Shown here: positions 1-8,413 of the stretch, one piece after another | How the letters are laid out: every line of letters begins with the position of its first letter | How positions within the stretch are numbered: position 1 is the stretch's first letter | Source of the DNA: Nocardioides abyssi | GTDB taxonomy: Bacteria; Actinomycetota; Actinomycetes; Propionibacteriales; Nocardioidaceae | Reading direction: 5' to 3' | NCBI RefSeq assembly: GCF_030412915.1 | Contig: NZ_JAUHJR010000010.1 | Location: forward strand, 1-64,000 | DNA length: 64,000 nucleotides | The notes under the pieces: model-generated | The model's input: only the letters and a program-made list of their open reading frames with translations | Told to the model about the DNA's origin: nothing | Database searches by the model: none | Position numbers and translations under genes: made by a program

Positions 1-35
1 CTGCACGCCCCCGGGGCGCTCTAGCGCCCCCGGTC

Positions 36-63
36 GGCCGGACGCGGCACCCCGCGTCCGGCC
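36..63. terminator. GC-rich hairpin upstream of the first gene
   Basis: A perfect 12-bp stem (36-47 with 52-63) closes a 4-nt loop. It lies 46 bp before the first start codon. No T-run follows, so it could end an upstream transcript or be a 5' leader hairpin of the molybdenum hydroxylase operon. Confidence 0.45.
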
Positions 64-109
64 GGCCACCCCTCTCGGAACAAGCGACAAGGAAAGGCCG
101 GCTCCCCAC

Positions 110-970
110 GTGAAACCCACGGCGTTCGACTACGCCCGTCCGGAGACGTTGGAGGAGGCGGTCCAGGCGTTGGGCAGCCACCCCGACTCCAAGGTGCTCG
201 CCGGTGGCCAGAGCCTGGTGCCGCTCATGTCGATGCGGCTGGCCGCCCCGGCCCTGCTCGTCGACATTAACGGCCTGCCGGGCCTCGACCACGTCACCGC
301 CGACGCCTCCGGCGTCCGGATCGGTGCCCTCGCCCGCCACGCGGACGTCCTGGCCTCCGCCGACGTACGCCGCGTGCAGCCCCTGGTCTCGCTGGCGCTC
401 GCCAACGTGGCCCACCCGACCATCCGCAACCGCGGCACCACCGTCGGCTCGATCGTCCACGCCGACGCCGCCGCGGAGATGCCGATGGTCCTGCAGCTGC
501 TCGGCGGCTCGGTCGACGTCGTCGGCCCCGCCGGCCGGCGCACCATCGCCGCCGACGAGCTCTACGTCGGTCCGCTCGAGTCGAGCCTGGGCCACGACGA
601 GGTCGCCGTCGAGGCGTTCTTCCCCGCGCTGCCCGCCGGCTCAGGCGTGGCCTTCGAGGAGATCTCGCGCCGCCACGGCGACTACGCGATGTGCGGCGTG
701 GCCGCCGTCGTCGCCGTCGAGGGCGACCGGGTCACCTCGGCCCGCGCCGGCTACCTGTCGGTCTCCGACGTGCCGACCGTGGTCGACCTGACCGACGCGC
801 TCGCCGGCTCCGTCGACGACGCCGCGCTGGTCCGGGCCGCCGAGGCCGCCCTGGCGCAGCTCGAGCCGGAGACCGACATCCATGCCTCCGCGGCGTACCG
901 CGCGCACCTGGCCAAGGTGCTCACCGCGCGCGTGCTGACCGCGGCCCACGACCACGCTCGGGAGGAGTGA
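110..970 (+). CDS. FAD-binding medium subunit of a molybdenum hydroxylase (CoxM/XdhB family)
   Basis: This 286-residue cytoplasmic subunit carries FAD in a three-subunit molybdenum hydroxylase of the xanthine/CO dehydrogenase family. It passes electrons from the iron-sulfur subunit to an acceptor. The FAD-contact loops are visible as AGGQSLVPLM near residue 32 and RNRGTTVGSIVHADAAAEMP near residue 107, and the C-terminal third matches the flavoprotein C-terminal domain. It starts at GTG, with AGGAAAGG at 90-97 as a spaced ribosome site. It is the first gene of an M-S-L-G-amidase string with tiny gaps or overlaps, so the five are probably co-transcribed. The family is certain. The substrate cannot be read from this subunit; context points to an N-heterocycle. 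Confidence 0.93.
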   Translation: MKPTAFDYARPETLEEAVQALGSHPDSKVLAGGQSLVPLMSMRLAAPALLVDINGLPGLDHVTADASGVRIGALARHADVLASADVRRVQPLVSLALANVAHPTIRNRGTTVGSIVHADAAAEMPMVLQLLGGSVDVVGPAGRRTIAADELYVGPLESSLGHDEVAVEAFFPALPAGSGVAFEEISRRHGDYAMCGVAAVVAVEGDRVTSARAGYLSVSDVPTVVDLTDALAGSVDDAALVRAAEAALAQLEPETDIHASAAYRAHLAKVLTARVLTAAHDHAREE

Positions 971-972
971 CC

Positions 973-1590
973 GTGGCTGAGAACACCGCTGGGAAGACCG
1001 CTGAGAAGATCCACGACGTCCGGCTCGAGGTGAACGGCGTGACCCACGCGGTCGCCGTCCCCGCCCGACGCCTGCTGTCCGACGCCCTGCGCCAGGAGTG
1101 CGGCCTGACCGGCACGCACGTCGGCTGCGAGCACGGTGTCTGCGGCGCCTGCACCGTGCTGGTCGACGGCCGTCCGGTGCGCAGCTGCCTGATGTTCGCC
1201 GTGTCCGCCGTGGGCAGCGAGATCACCACCGTCGAGGGACTGGCCGAGCCCGACGGGTCGCTCAACCCCGTCCAGCAGGCCTTCCGCGAGTGCCACGGCC
1301 TGCAGTGCGGCTTCTGCACCCCGGGCTTCCTGACCACGGTCACCGCCGGGATCAAGGAGAACCCCTGCCCCACGCACGACGAGGCGCGGGAGATGGTGGC
1401 CGGCAACCTCTGCCGGTGCACCGGCTACCAGAACATCGTCAAGGCGGTCGAGCGTGCGGCGGAGATCGCGCGCGGCGACGCGCCCGCGGCCGCCCCGCCG
1501 GAGGGTGACGACGGCGGCCTCGAGGCGGCGACCGGTGACGCCGAGGTCGCCCGCGACGACGACGCATCGACGACGGGACTGGGCGCATGA
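973..1590 (+). CDS. 2Fe-2S small subunit of a molybdenum hydroxylase (CoxS/XdhC-type)
   Basis: Iron-sulfur subunit that moves electrons from the molybdenum site to FAD. The plant-type cluster motif CEHGVCGACTVLVDG is near residue 50. The second, four-helix-bundle cluster motifs are CGFCTPGF near residue 112 and NLCRCTGYQN near residue 148. The usual family length is about 160 residues; this one has an extra acidic, low-complexity tail from about residue 165 to 205. I chose the GTG at 973 because GGAGGA (961-966) sits 6 nt before it; the in-frame GTG at 967 would leave no spacing. It lies 2 nt after the FAD subunit and overlaps the large subunit by 4 nt (ATGA). Confidence 0.93.
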   Translation: MAENTAGKTAEKIHDVRLEVNGVTHAVAVPARRLLSDALRQECGLTGTHVGCEHGVCGACTVLVDGRPVRSCLMFAVSAVGSEITTVEGLAEPDGSLNPVQQAFRECHGLQCGFCTPGFLTTVTAGIKENPCPTHDEAREMVAGNLCRCTGYQNIVKAVERAAEIARGDAPAAAPPEGDDGGLEAATGDAEVARDDDASTTGLGA

Positions 1591-3989
1591 GCACGAAGCT
1601 GATGGGTGAGGCCGTCCAGCGGGTCGAGGACGACCGGCTGGTCCGCGGCGGCGGGCAGTACGTCGACGACATCGACCTCGGCGCGCTCCACCTCGCCGTG
1701 GTCCGCAGCCCCCACGCGCACGCCCGCATCCGCTCGATCGACGTCGACGCCGTGCTCGACATCGAGGGCGTCCACGCCGTGTGGACCTACGACGACCTCG
1801 ACGGCGCGATGGCCGAGCCGCTGCCGCTGCTCATCCCGCACCCCACGCTGACCCACGGGCGCACGCAGTACGCCCTGGCCCGCGACGAGGTCAACTACGT
1901 CGGCGAGGCGATCGCGATCGTCGTCGCCGACGACCGCTACGTCGCCGAGGACGCCGTCGGCCGGGTCGTCGTCGACTTCGAGCTGCTGCCCGCCGTCGTC
2001 GGCGTCGAGGCCGCGCGCGCCGCCGAGAACCTCGTCCACGACGACGTCCCCGGCAACATCGCCGCCCGCTCGGTGCAGCAGAACGGTGACGCGGAGGCCG
2101 GGATCAAGGCCGCCCCGCACTCGCTGTCGCTGGACTTCGACATCGAGCGCAGCGCCTGCATGCCGATGGAGGGCCGCGGTGTCACCGCACGCTGGGACAC
2201 CGCCAACGGCCGGCTCCAGGTGTGGACCTCCACGCAGACCTCGACCGGCGTCCGCGCCGCGGTCGCCGCGAAGCTCGGCCTCGACCTGCTCCAGGTCGAC
2301 GTCATCACCCCCGACGTGGGTGGCGGCTTCGGCGTCAAGATCAACCACCCCTGGCCGGAGGAGCTGCTGGTCTCGCTCGCAGCGCAGCGGCTCGGTCGCC
2401 CGGTGAAGTTCACCGAGGACCGTCGCGAGCACTTCATCTCCTCCGCGCACGAGCGCGCGCAGCTGCACCACGTCGACGTCGGCTTCGACGACGAGGGCCG
2501 CCTGCTGGGCCTCGACGTCCGGTTCTGGCACGACCACGGCGCCTACACGCCGTACGGCCTGATCGTCCCGATCAACGCCTCGACCCAGCTGGTCGGTCCC
2601 TACAAGACCGGCCCCTACCGGGTCACGTTCGACTCGCTCTACACCAACACCGTGATCGTCACGCCGTACCGTGGCGCCGGTCGCCCGCAGGGTTGCTTCG
2701 TGATGGAGCGGACGATGGACGCGATCGCGGCGTACCTCGGCAAGGACCGCGCCGACGTCCGCGAGGTCAACCTGATCCAGCCCGACGAGTTCCCCTACGA
2801 CCACGGCCTGGTCTTCCAGGACGGTCGCGAGACGATCTACGACTCCGGCGACTTCCCGACGATGCTGCAGAAGATCAAGACGCTAGTGAGCTGGGACGAC
2901 TTCGAGTCCTACCGCGCCGAGATGGCCGCGCAGGGCCGCCGCGTCGGCATCGGCCTGGCGGCGTACGTCGAGGGCACCGGCGCCGGCCCCTACGAGGGTG
3001 CGCACGTCAACATCGAGAGCTCGGGCAAGGTCAAGGTCGCCACCGGCCTGACCAGCCAGGGACAGGGCCACCAGACGGCCTTCGCGCAGATCGTCGCCGA
3101 CGAGCTGGGCGTGCCGTTCGAGGACGTCGAGATCACCACCGGCGACACCCGCCGGATGGCGTACGCCGTCGGCACCTTCGCCTCGCGCGCCGCGGTGATG
3201 AGCGGGTCGGCGATCCACCTCGCCGCCAAGCGCGCCAAGGAGAAGGTGCTGCGCCTGGCCTCCGACGCCCTCGAGGCCGACCCCGAGGACCTGCAGATCG
3301 TCGACGGCGTCGTCTCGGTCAAGGGCTCCCCGGGCACGTCGATCAGCCTGGGCACGGTCGCGGTGCTGTCCAACCCGCTGCGCTACGCCTTCGACGAGGC
3401 GTCCAAGGCCGCCACGCAGTTCTCGGTCGGCGACGCCAGCAAGCCGCCGGTCGCCGAGGACGACGAGCCGGGCCTGGAGGGCAAGGACTTCTACTCGCCG
3501 GTCCGCTCGACCTTCGCCTCCGGCATGCACGCCGTGATCGTCGAGACCGACCCCGACACCGCCGAGATCACGATCCTCAAGTACGCCGTCGTCCACGACT
3601 GCGGCACGGTCATCAACCCGATGATCGTCGAGGGCCAGATCCACGGCGGCGTCGCCCAGGGGATCGGCGGGGCGCTCTACGAGAAGATGGCCTACGACGA
3701 GTCCGGCCAGCTGCTCAACGCGTCCTTCATGGACTTCCTGATGCCCTACGTCACCGAGGTCCCGGACTCGATCGACATCGACCACCTCGAGACCCCGTCC
3801 CCGCTCAACCCCCTGGGCATCAAGGGCGCCGGCGAGGCCGGCGTCATCCCCGGGTCGGCCGCCATCGCGGCCGCCATCGAGGACGCCGAGGGGCTGCCCA
3901 TCACCGCCATGCCGATCTCGCCGTCGGAGCTCTTCGAGCTCCGCGCGCAGCACGCCGTGGCCACCACGACTCCTGAGGAGACCCGATGA
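1587..3989 (+). CDS. Molybdenum-cofactor large subunit of a xanthine/aldehyde dehydrogenase-family hydroxylase
   Basis: The 800-residue catalytic subunit binds Mo-pterin and should hydroxylate an aromatic or N-heterocyclic carbon. Domain order is the aldehyde oxidase a/b hammerhead (about 15-130) followed by the cofactor-binding region. VGGGFGVKI near residue 246 is a cofactor loop, TPYRGAGRPQG near residue 360 is the active-site loop, and KGAGEAGVIPG holds the expected catalytic glutamate at residue 750. True form I CO dehydrogenase has AYRCSFR at the active-site loop, so this is not a CO dehydrogenase. Start ATG overlaps the small subunit stop. A barbiturase-family enzyme in the same block makes a uracil/thymine dehydrogenase-like role attractive, but that is inference. 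Confidence 0.93.
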   Translation: MSTKLMGEAVQRVEDDRLVRGGGQYVDDIDLGALHLAVVRSPHAHARIRSIDVDAVLDIEGVHAVWTYDDLDGAMAEPLPLLIPHPTLTHGRTQYALARDEVNYVGEAIAIVVADDRYVAEDAVGRVVVDFELLPAVVGVEAARAAENLVHDDVPGNIAARSVQQNGDAEAGIKAAPHSLSLDFDIERSACMPMEGRGVTARWDTANGRLQVWTSTQTSTGVRAAVAAKLGLDLLQVDVITPDVGGGFGVKINHPWPEELLVSLAAQRLGRPVKFTEDRREHFISSAHERAQLHHVDVGFDDEGRLLGLDVRFWHDHGAYTPYGLIVPINASTQLVGPYKTGPYRVTFDSLYTNTVIVTPYRGAGRPQGCFVMERTMDAIAAYLGKDRADVREVNLIQPDEFPYDHGLVFQDGRETIYDSGDFPTMLQKIKTLVSWDDFESYRAEMAAQGRRVGIGLAAYVEGTGAGPYEGAHVNIESSGKVKVATGLTSQGQGHQTAFAQIVADELGVPFEDVEITTGDTRRMAYAVGTFASRAAVMSGSAIHLAAKRAKEKVLRLASDALEADPEDLQIVDGVVSVKGSPGTSISLGTVAVLSNPLRYAFDEASKAATQFSVGDASKPPVAEDDEPGLEGKDFYSPVRSTFASGMHAVIVETDPDTAEITILKYAVVHDCGTVINPMIVEGQIHGGVAQGIGGALYEKMAYDESGQLLNASFMDFLMPYVTEVPDSIDIDHLETPSPLNPLGIKGAGEAGVIPGSAAIAAAIEDAEGLPITAMPISPSELFELRAQHAVATTTPEETR

Positions 3990-4651
3990 AGATCGCCGGT
4001 CAGAACACCATCGCCGCCCCCGTCGAGAAGGTCTGGGAGGCGCTGCTCGACCCGCGCGTCCTGGTCGCCACGATCCCCGGCTGCGAGCAGCTGCAGACCA
4101 CCGGCGAGAACGCCTACGCCATGACCGTCAGCGCCGGCGTCGCCGCCATCAAGGGCACCTACAACGGCGCGTGCACGCTCTCGGACCTCCAGCCCCACGA
4201 GTCGCTGACCATGGGCCTGAAGGGTGCCGGCGCCCCCGGCACGATCGACGCGACCGTCGGCGTGCGCTTCGAGGCGCAGGGCGACCAGACGCTGCTCTCC
4301 TACGACGCGGACGCGGTCGTCGGCGGCATGATCGGCGGCGTCGGCCAGCGGATGCTCACCAGCGTCTCGCGCCGGATGGCCGCCGAGTTCTTCGGCAACG
4401 TCGAGAAGGTCATCGCCAACGGCCTGCCGGCCGAGGCCGCTCCCGCCGCTGCTGCTGCTCCTGCCGCCGCGACCGGGGGCGAGGTCGCCGCGGCCCCGGC
4501 CGCCGACCAGACCGTCTTCGCCCCCGCCCCGGCCGCGTCGCGCGGTGCGGCCGTCGGTGGGGACCAGTCGTTCCTCGCCGGCGTCGCCCTCGGGGGTGCG
4601 CTCGTGCTCGCCGGTGTCGTGGTGGGCGGGCTGCTGGGCCGTCGCCGATGA
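3986..4651 (+). CDS. CoxG-like SRPBCC protein with C-terminal membrane anchor
   Basis: 221 residues. Residues 1-145 form a SRPBCC/CoxG domain, opening with MKIAGQNTIAAPVEKVWEAL and the conserved LLDPRVLVATIPGCE segment. A linker rich in Ala and Pro (about 147-190) leads to one hydrophobic helix at about 195-216 ending in GRRR, the usual layout of CoxG proteins. In CO dehydrogenase systems CoxG helps attach the enzyme to the membrane, and this one probably does the same for the neighbouring hydroxylase so that electrons reach the quinone pool. It overlaps both the large subunit gene and the amidase gene by 4 nt. Confidence 0.88.
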   Translation: MKIAGQNTIAAPVEKVWEALLDPRVLVATIPGCEQLQTTGENAYAMTVSAGVAAIKGTYNGACTLSDLQPHESLTMGLKGAGAPGTIDATVGVRFEAQGDQTLLSYDADAVVGGMIGGVGQRMLTSVSRRMAAEFFGNVEKVIANGLPAEAAPAAAAAPAAATGGEVAAAPAADQTVFAPAPAASRGAAVGGDQSFLAGVALGGALVLAGVVVGGLLGRRR

Positions 4652-6051
4652 CCTCGGTCCCGGCCCCGGTGTCGGTGGACTCGACCGCCCGGGAGATGGC
4701 CGCGGCGGTCCGCTCGCGGGAGATCTCCGCCCGCGAGCTGCTCGACCTGCACCTCGCGCGGATCGCCGAGCGCAACCCGCAGCTCAACGCGGTCGTCTCC
4801 CTCGACGAGGAGCGGGCCCGCGCCGGCGCCGCGGCAGCCGACGAGGCGCTCGCCGGTGGCGCGGAGGTCGGTCCGCTGCACGGCCTGCCGTTCGCCTTCA
4901 AGGACACCCACGCCGTGGGCGGGTGGCGCACGACGTACGGCTCGACGCTCCGTGCCGACCACGTCCCCGACGCCGACGAGCTGATCGTGGAGCGGGTGCG
5001 CCGGGCCGGCGCGGTGACGATCGGCAAGACCAACGTGCCGGAGTTCGCGGCCGGGTCGCACACGTTCAACAAGGTCTTCGGCACCACGCTGAACCCCGTC
5101 GACCCCTCGCGGTCGGCCGGTGGCTCCTCCGGCGGTGCCGCGTGCGCGCTGGCCTCCGGGATGGTGCCGCTCGCGGACGGCTCGGACATGGGCGGCTCGC
5201 TGCGCAACCCCGCGTCGTTCTGCGGCGTGGTGGGCATGCGGCCGAGCCTGGGCCGGGTCCCGGAGTGGCCGCTCTACAACCAGTGGGAGACCACGTCCGT
5301 CGGCGGCCCGATGGCCCGCAACGTCGCCGACCTGGCGCTGCTGCTGTCCGTCATGGCCGGACCCGACCCGCGTGCCCCGCACGCGCTCGGTGACCCCGGT
5401 GCGACCTTCGCGGACCCGGCGCCCGCCTCCCTGGCCGGGCTGCGCGTCGCGCTCAGCACCGACCTCGGGGGCGCCTTCGAGGTCGACCACGAGGTCGCCG
5501 GCGTCGTCGAGGCCACCGGCCGCGCGCTCGCCGGCGCGGGCGCCTCGGTCGAGGGTGCCCACCCCGACCTCGGCCTGGCCGAGGACACCTTCCGCACGCT
5601 GCGCGCCTGGCACTTCCAGGCCAAGCTCGGCGGCCTGCTCGCCGAGCACCCGGAGGCGTTCAAGCCGTCGCTGGCCGACAACATCCGGGCGGGGGAGTCC
5701 CTCACCGGGGCCGACGTCGCCCGCGCCTACCGCCAGCGCACGGCCCTCTCGGAGACGATGCGCGCGTTCTTCACGTCGTACGACGTGCTCGTGCTGCCGG
5801 TCTCGCAGGTGCCGCCCTTCCCGGCGGACCAGGAGTTCCCCTCGGCGATCAACGGCAAGCCGATGGAGACCTACCTGGACTGGATGCGCTCGGCGTACTT
5901 CATCACCGTCACCGGCTGCCCGGCGATCTCCGTCCCCGCCGGCCACACCCGCGACGGCCTCCCCGTCGGCGTGCAGCTCGTCGCCCCCCACGGCGCCGAC
6001 CGCCGCCTCCTCGAGGTCGCCCGCGCCGTCGAGGAGCTCGTCAGCCCCTGA
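4648..6051 (+). CDS. Amidase-signature hydrolase
   Basis: 467 residues, full length for the amidase signature family, which hydrolyses amide or ureido bonds. The Ser-cisSer-Lys triad is visible: Lys85 in FAFKDTH, Ser160 in AGGSSGGAA and Ser184 in DMGGSLRNP. The ATG at 4648 overlaps the coxG stop (ATGA), so the enzyme is translated together with the hydroxylase. With a barbiturase-family enzyme further down, a ureidomalonase-like step (ureidomalonate to urea and malonate) or hydrolysis of another ring-opened product is a reasonable guess. Many family members act on unrelated amides, so only the chemistry is secure. Confidence 0.9.
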   Translation: MTSVPAPVSVDSTAREMAAAVRSREISARELLDLHLARIAERNPQLNAVVSLDEERARAGAAAADEALAGGAEVGPLHGLPFAFKDTHAVGGWRTTYGSTLRADHVPDADELIVERVRRAGAVTIGKTNVPEFAAGSHTFNKVFGTTLNPVDPSRSAGGSSGGAACALASGMVPLADGSDMGGSLRNPASFCGVVGMRPSLGRVPEWPLYNQWETTSVGGPMARNVADLALLLSVMAGPDPRAPHALGDPGATFADPAPASLAGLRVALSTDLGGAFEVDHEVAGVVEATGRALAGAGASVEGAHPDLGLAEDTFRTLRAWHFQAKLGGLLAEHPEAFKPSLADNIRAGESLTGADVARAYRQRTALSETMRAFFTSYDVLVLPVSQVPPFPADQEFPSAINGKPMETYLDWMRSAYFITVTGCPAISVPAGHTRDGLPVGVQLVAPHGADRRLLEVARAVEELVSP

Positions 6052-6088
6052 CCCACGTCGCGCCTCCTCGGGCGCCCGGTATTGCTCT

Positions 6089-6225
6089 GGCCGCGAAGCG
6101 TGAGCATCCCAAGTAAACCTGGGATGCTCACGCTTCGCGGTCTCTGCATTGGCCGGGAAGCGAGCAGGATGGCCGCGAAGTGAGGACATCCCAGGATCAC
6201 GTGGGATCCACGGCACTCCGCGGCC
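6089..6225. repeat. Tandem inverted repeats between amidase and hydantoinase genes
   Basis: The gap 6052-6337 holds no gene. A perfect 21-bp stem (6091-6111 with 6120-6140) encloses 8 nt. A second, imperfect inverted repeat spans 6171-6193 and 6202-6225 with a related arm sequence and again an 8-nt loop. A third partial copy of the left arm is at 6151-6170. The element could reduce read-through between the two halves of the operon. The rest of the gap shows nothing clear apart from a weak promoter candidate just before the hydantoinase gene. Confidence 0.7.
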
Positions 6226-6337
6226 TGCCCATGACGCGACACGACGCTGACGTTGTGTTGAGTTGCCCAAGGATCGAAGATCTGTAGGCAGACGGTGCCG
6301 TCGTGCCAGGTGGTCTCGACCGCCTTGAATGTCCGTC

Positions 6338-8413
6338 ATGACAGCGAGGCGGATGAGGATCGGCATCGACACCGGCGGCACGTTCACCGATGTCGTGGCC
6401 TTCGACGAGGACAGCGGTGCGGTGGTCACCACCAAGACCCCCAGCACGCCGGGGAACCCGGCCGACGGGTTCCTGGCGGGCATCGACAAGGTGCTCGACC
6501 TGGCGGGGGCGTCGTTCGACGACGTCGTCGCGGTCAGCCACGGCACCACGGTCGCGACCAACCAGCTCCTCGAGGGGAAGGTCGACGCGCTCGGGTTCAT
6601 CACCACCGAGGGCTACGAGGCGATGCTCGAGATCGCCCGCCAGTCGGTGCCCGACGGCTACGGCAACTCCTACTTCTGGGTGAAGCCGGACCGCATCGTG
6701 CCCCGCGACCTGGTCAAGGGCGTCGGCGGTCGGCTCGACCACACCGGCGCGGAGATCCGCCCCTTCGACGAGGACGGCGCGCGCACCGTCGCCCGCTGGT
6801 TCAAGCAGCAGGGCATCGACACCCTCGGCGTGTGCTTCCTGCACGCCTACGCCAACCCGGCGCACGAGGAGCGGATGCGGGAGATCCTCCTCGAGGAGCA
6901 CCCCGAGGCCGTCGTCTCGATCTCCAGCGAGGTGCTGCGCGAGTACCGCGAGTACGAGCGCTCGATGACCACCCTCGTCGACGCCGCGGTGAAGCCGAAG
7001 CTCTCCCGCTACGTCAACAACATCAAAGACCGCCTGGCCTCCCAGAGTGGCCGGACCATCCCGTTCTACGTGATGAAGTCCAACGGCGGTGTGCTCTCGG
7101 CCGACGAGGTCGTGCACCAGCCCATCACCACCGTGCTCTCCGGCCCGGCGGCCGGCGCGCTCGGCGCCGCGCTCATCGCGAAGGTCGCGGGCTTCGACAA
7201 GGTCCTCACCTCCGACGGTGGCGGCACCTCCACCGACGTCTCGGTCGTCATCGACGGCGAGCCCACGCTCACCACCGAGGGCAGCGTCGGCGTCTACCCC
7301 TCGAAGATCCCGATGATCGACGTCGTCACCGTCGGCGCGGGCGGCGGCTCGATCGCCTGGCTCTCGCCCGAGGGCACCCTCAAGGTCGGCCCGCACAGCG
7401 CCGGCGCCGACCCGGGCCCGATCTGCTACCGCAAGGGCGGCACCGAGGTCACGATCACCGACGCGCACGTCTTCCTCGGCCGGATCCCCCCGCACCTGCT
7501 CGGTGGCGAGATCCCGCTCGACGTCGACGCGGCGTCCGCGGCGATCCGCGAGCTCGCGGCCAAGCTGGAGATCACCCCGGAGGCCTGCGCCACCGGCATC
7601 CTCGAGATCTCGGCGTGGAACCAGGCCAACGCCCTGCGCCAGGTCACGGTCAAGCGCGGCCTCGACGTCCGCGACTTCACCCTCACCACCTTCGGCGGCT
7701 CCGGCTCGCTGCTGCTGTGCCGGCTCATGGACGTGCTCGGTGTGCCGACCGTCCTGGTCCCGCCGAACCCGGGCAACGTCTCGGCCTTCGGCCTGCTCAC
7801 CGTGGACGTCAAGAACGACTACGTGCAGACCCACGTGGCCCTCCACGAGGACCTCGACCCGACCTCGCTGCAGGCGGAGTACGACGTGCTCGCCGAGCGC
7901 GCCGCCGCGGCGCTGGCCAAGGAGGGCTTCGCCCCGGAGCAGCACGTCTTCGTGCGCACCGCGGACGTCCGCTACTTCGGCCAGGCCTTCGAGGTGCGCG
8001 TCGGGGTGCCGGACGGGCCGATCACGGCCGAGTCCCTGCAGACCGTGGCGGACCGCTTCCACGCCGAGCACCACACGCTCTACGGCTACGACTTCGCGCA
8101 GGACCCGACCCAGCAGGTCGAGGTCGTCAACCTCCGCGTCTCCGGCGTCGGCCCGATCAAGCGCCCGGAGATCCCGAAGGCCTCCAGCGACCAGTCGGCG
8201 CCGCAGCAGACCGGCTCGCGCCAGGTGTGCTTCGACGCCGAGGACGGGTACGTCGACACGCCGGTCTACTGGCGCACCGACCTGCCCGCCGGCCAGGTGC
8301 TCACCGGCCCGGTGATCATCGAGGAGTTCGGCTCGACCGTGCCCATCCACCCCGGTTTCACGGCCCGGGTCGACGACTACGCCAACATCGTGGTGACGAG
8401 GAGCGACGCATGA
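6338..8413 (+). CDS. hyuA: Hydantoinase/oxoprolinase family subunit A (ATP-dependent)
   Basis: About 690 residues, normal for HyuA. The N-terminal MRIGIDTGGTFTDVV and the internal VLSGPAAGALGA and SDGGGTSTDVSVV segments are the ASKHA-type ATP-binding elements of N-methylhydantoinase A and 5-oxoprolinase. With subunit B it hydrolyses a cyclic imide or lactam at the cost of ATP; some relatives are acetone or acetophenone carboxylases. The start is uncertain: ATGs at 6329, 6338 and 6353 are in frame, and the family usually begins right before RIGIDTGG, so 6353 is also possible. Its stop overlaps the hyuB start (ATGA). Confidence 0.92.
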   Translation: MTARRMRIGIDTGGTFTDVVAFDEDSGAVVTTKTPSTPGNPADGFLAGIDKVLDLAGASFDDVVAVSHGTTVATNQLLEGKVDALGFITTEGYEAMLEIARQSVPDGYGNSYFWVKPDRIVPRDLVKGVGGRLDHTGAEIRPFDEDGARTVARWFKQQGIDTLGVCFLHAYANPAHEERMREILLEEHPEAVVSISSEVLREYREYERSMTTLVDAAVKPKLSRYVNNIKDRLASQSGRTIPFYVMKSNGGVLSADEVVHQPITTVLSGPAAGALGAALIAKVAGFDKVLTSDGGGTSTDVSVVIDGEPTLTTEGSVGVYPSKIPMIDVVTVGAGGGSIAWLSPEGTLKVGPHSAGADPGPICYRKGGTEVTITDAHVFLGRIPPHLLGGEIPLDVDAASAAIRELAAKLEITPEACATGILEISAWNQANALRQVTVKRGLDVRDFTLTTFGGSGSLLLCRLMDVLGVPTVLVPPNPGNVSAFGLLTVDVKNDYVQTHVALHEDLDPTSLQAEYDVLAERAAAALAKEGFAPEQHVFVRTADVRYFGQAFEVRVGVPDGPITAESLQTVADRFHAEHHTLYGYDFAQDPTQQVEVVNLRVSGVGPIKRPEIPKASSDQSAPQQTGSRQVCFDAEDGYVDTPVYWRTDLPAGQVLTGPVIIEEFGSTVPIHPGFTARVDDYANIVVTRSDA

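Noticed and set aside
1425-2804. Long open frames opposite to the hydroxylase genes, and many like them elsewhere
   Set aside because: Their proteins are rich in Arg, Ala, Gly and Asp without motifs; such frames arise by chance opposite GC-rich genes.
1587-4651. Carbon monoxide dehydrogenase
   Set aside because: CoxM/S/L/G order is similar, but the active-site loop is PYRGAGR, not AYRCSFR, and the other genes point to N-heterocycle breakdown.
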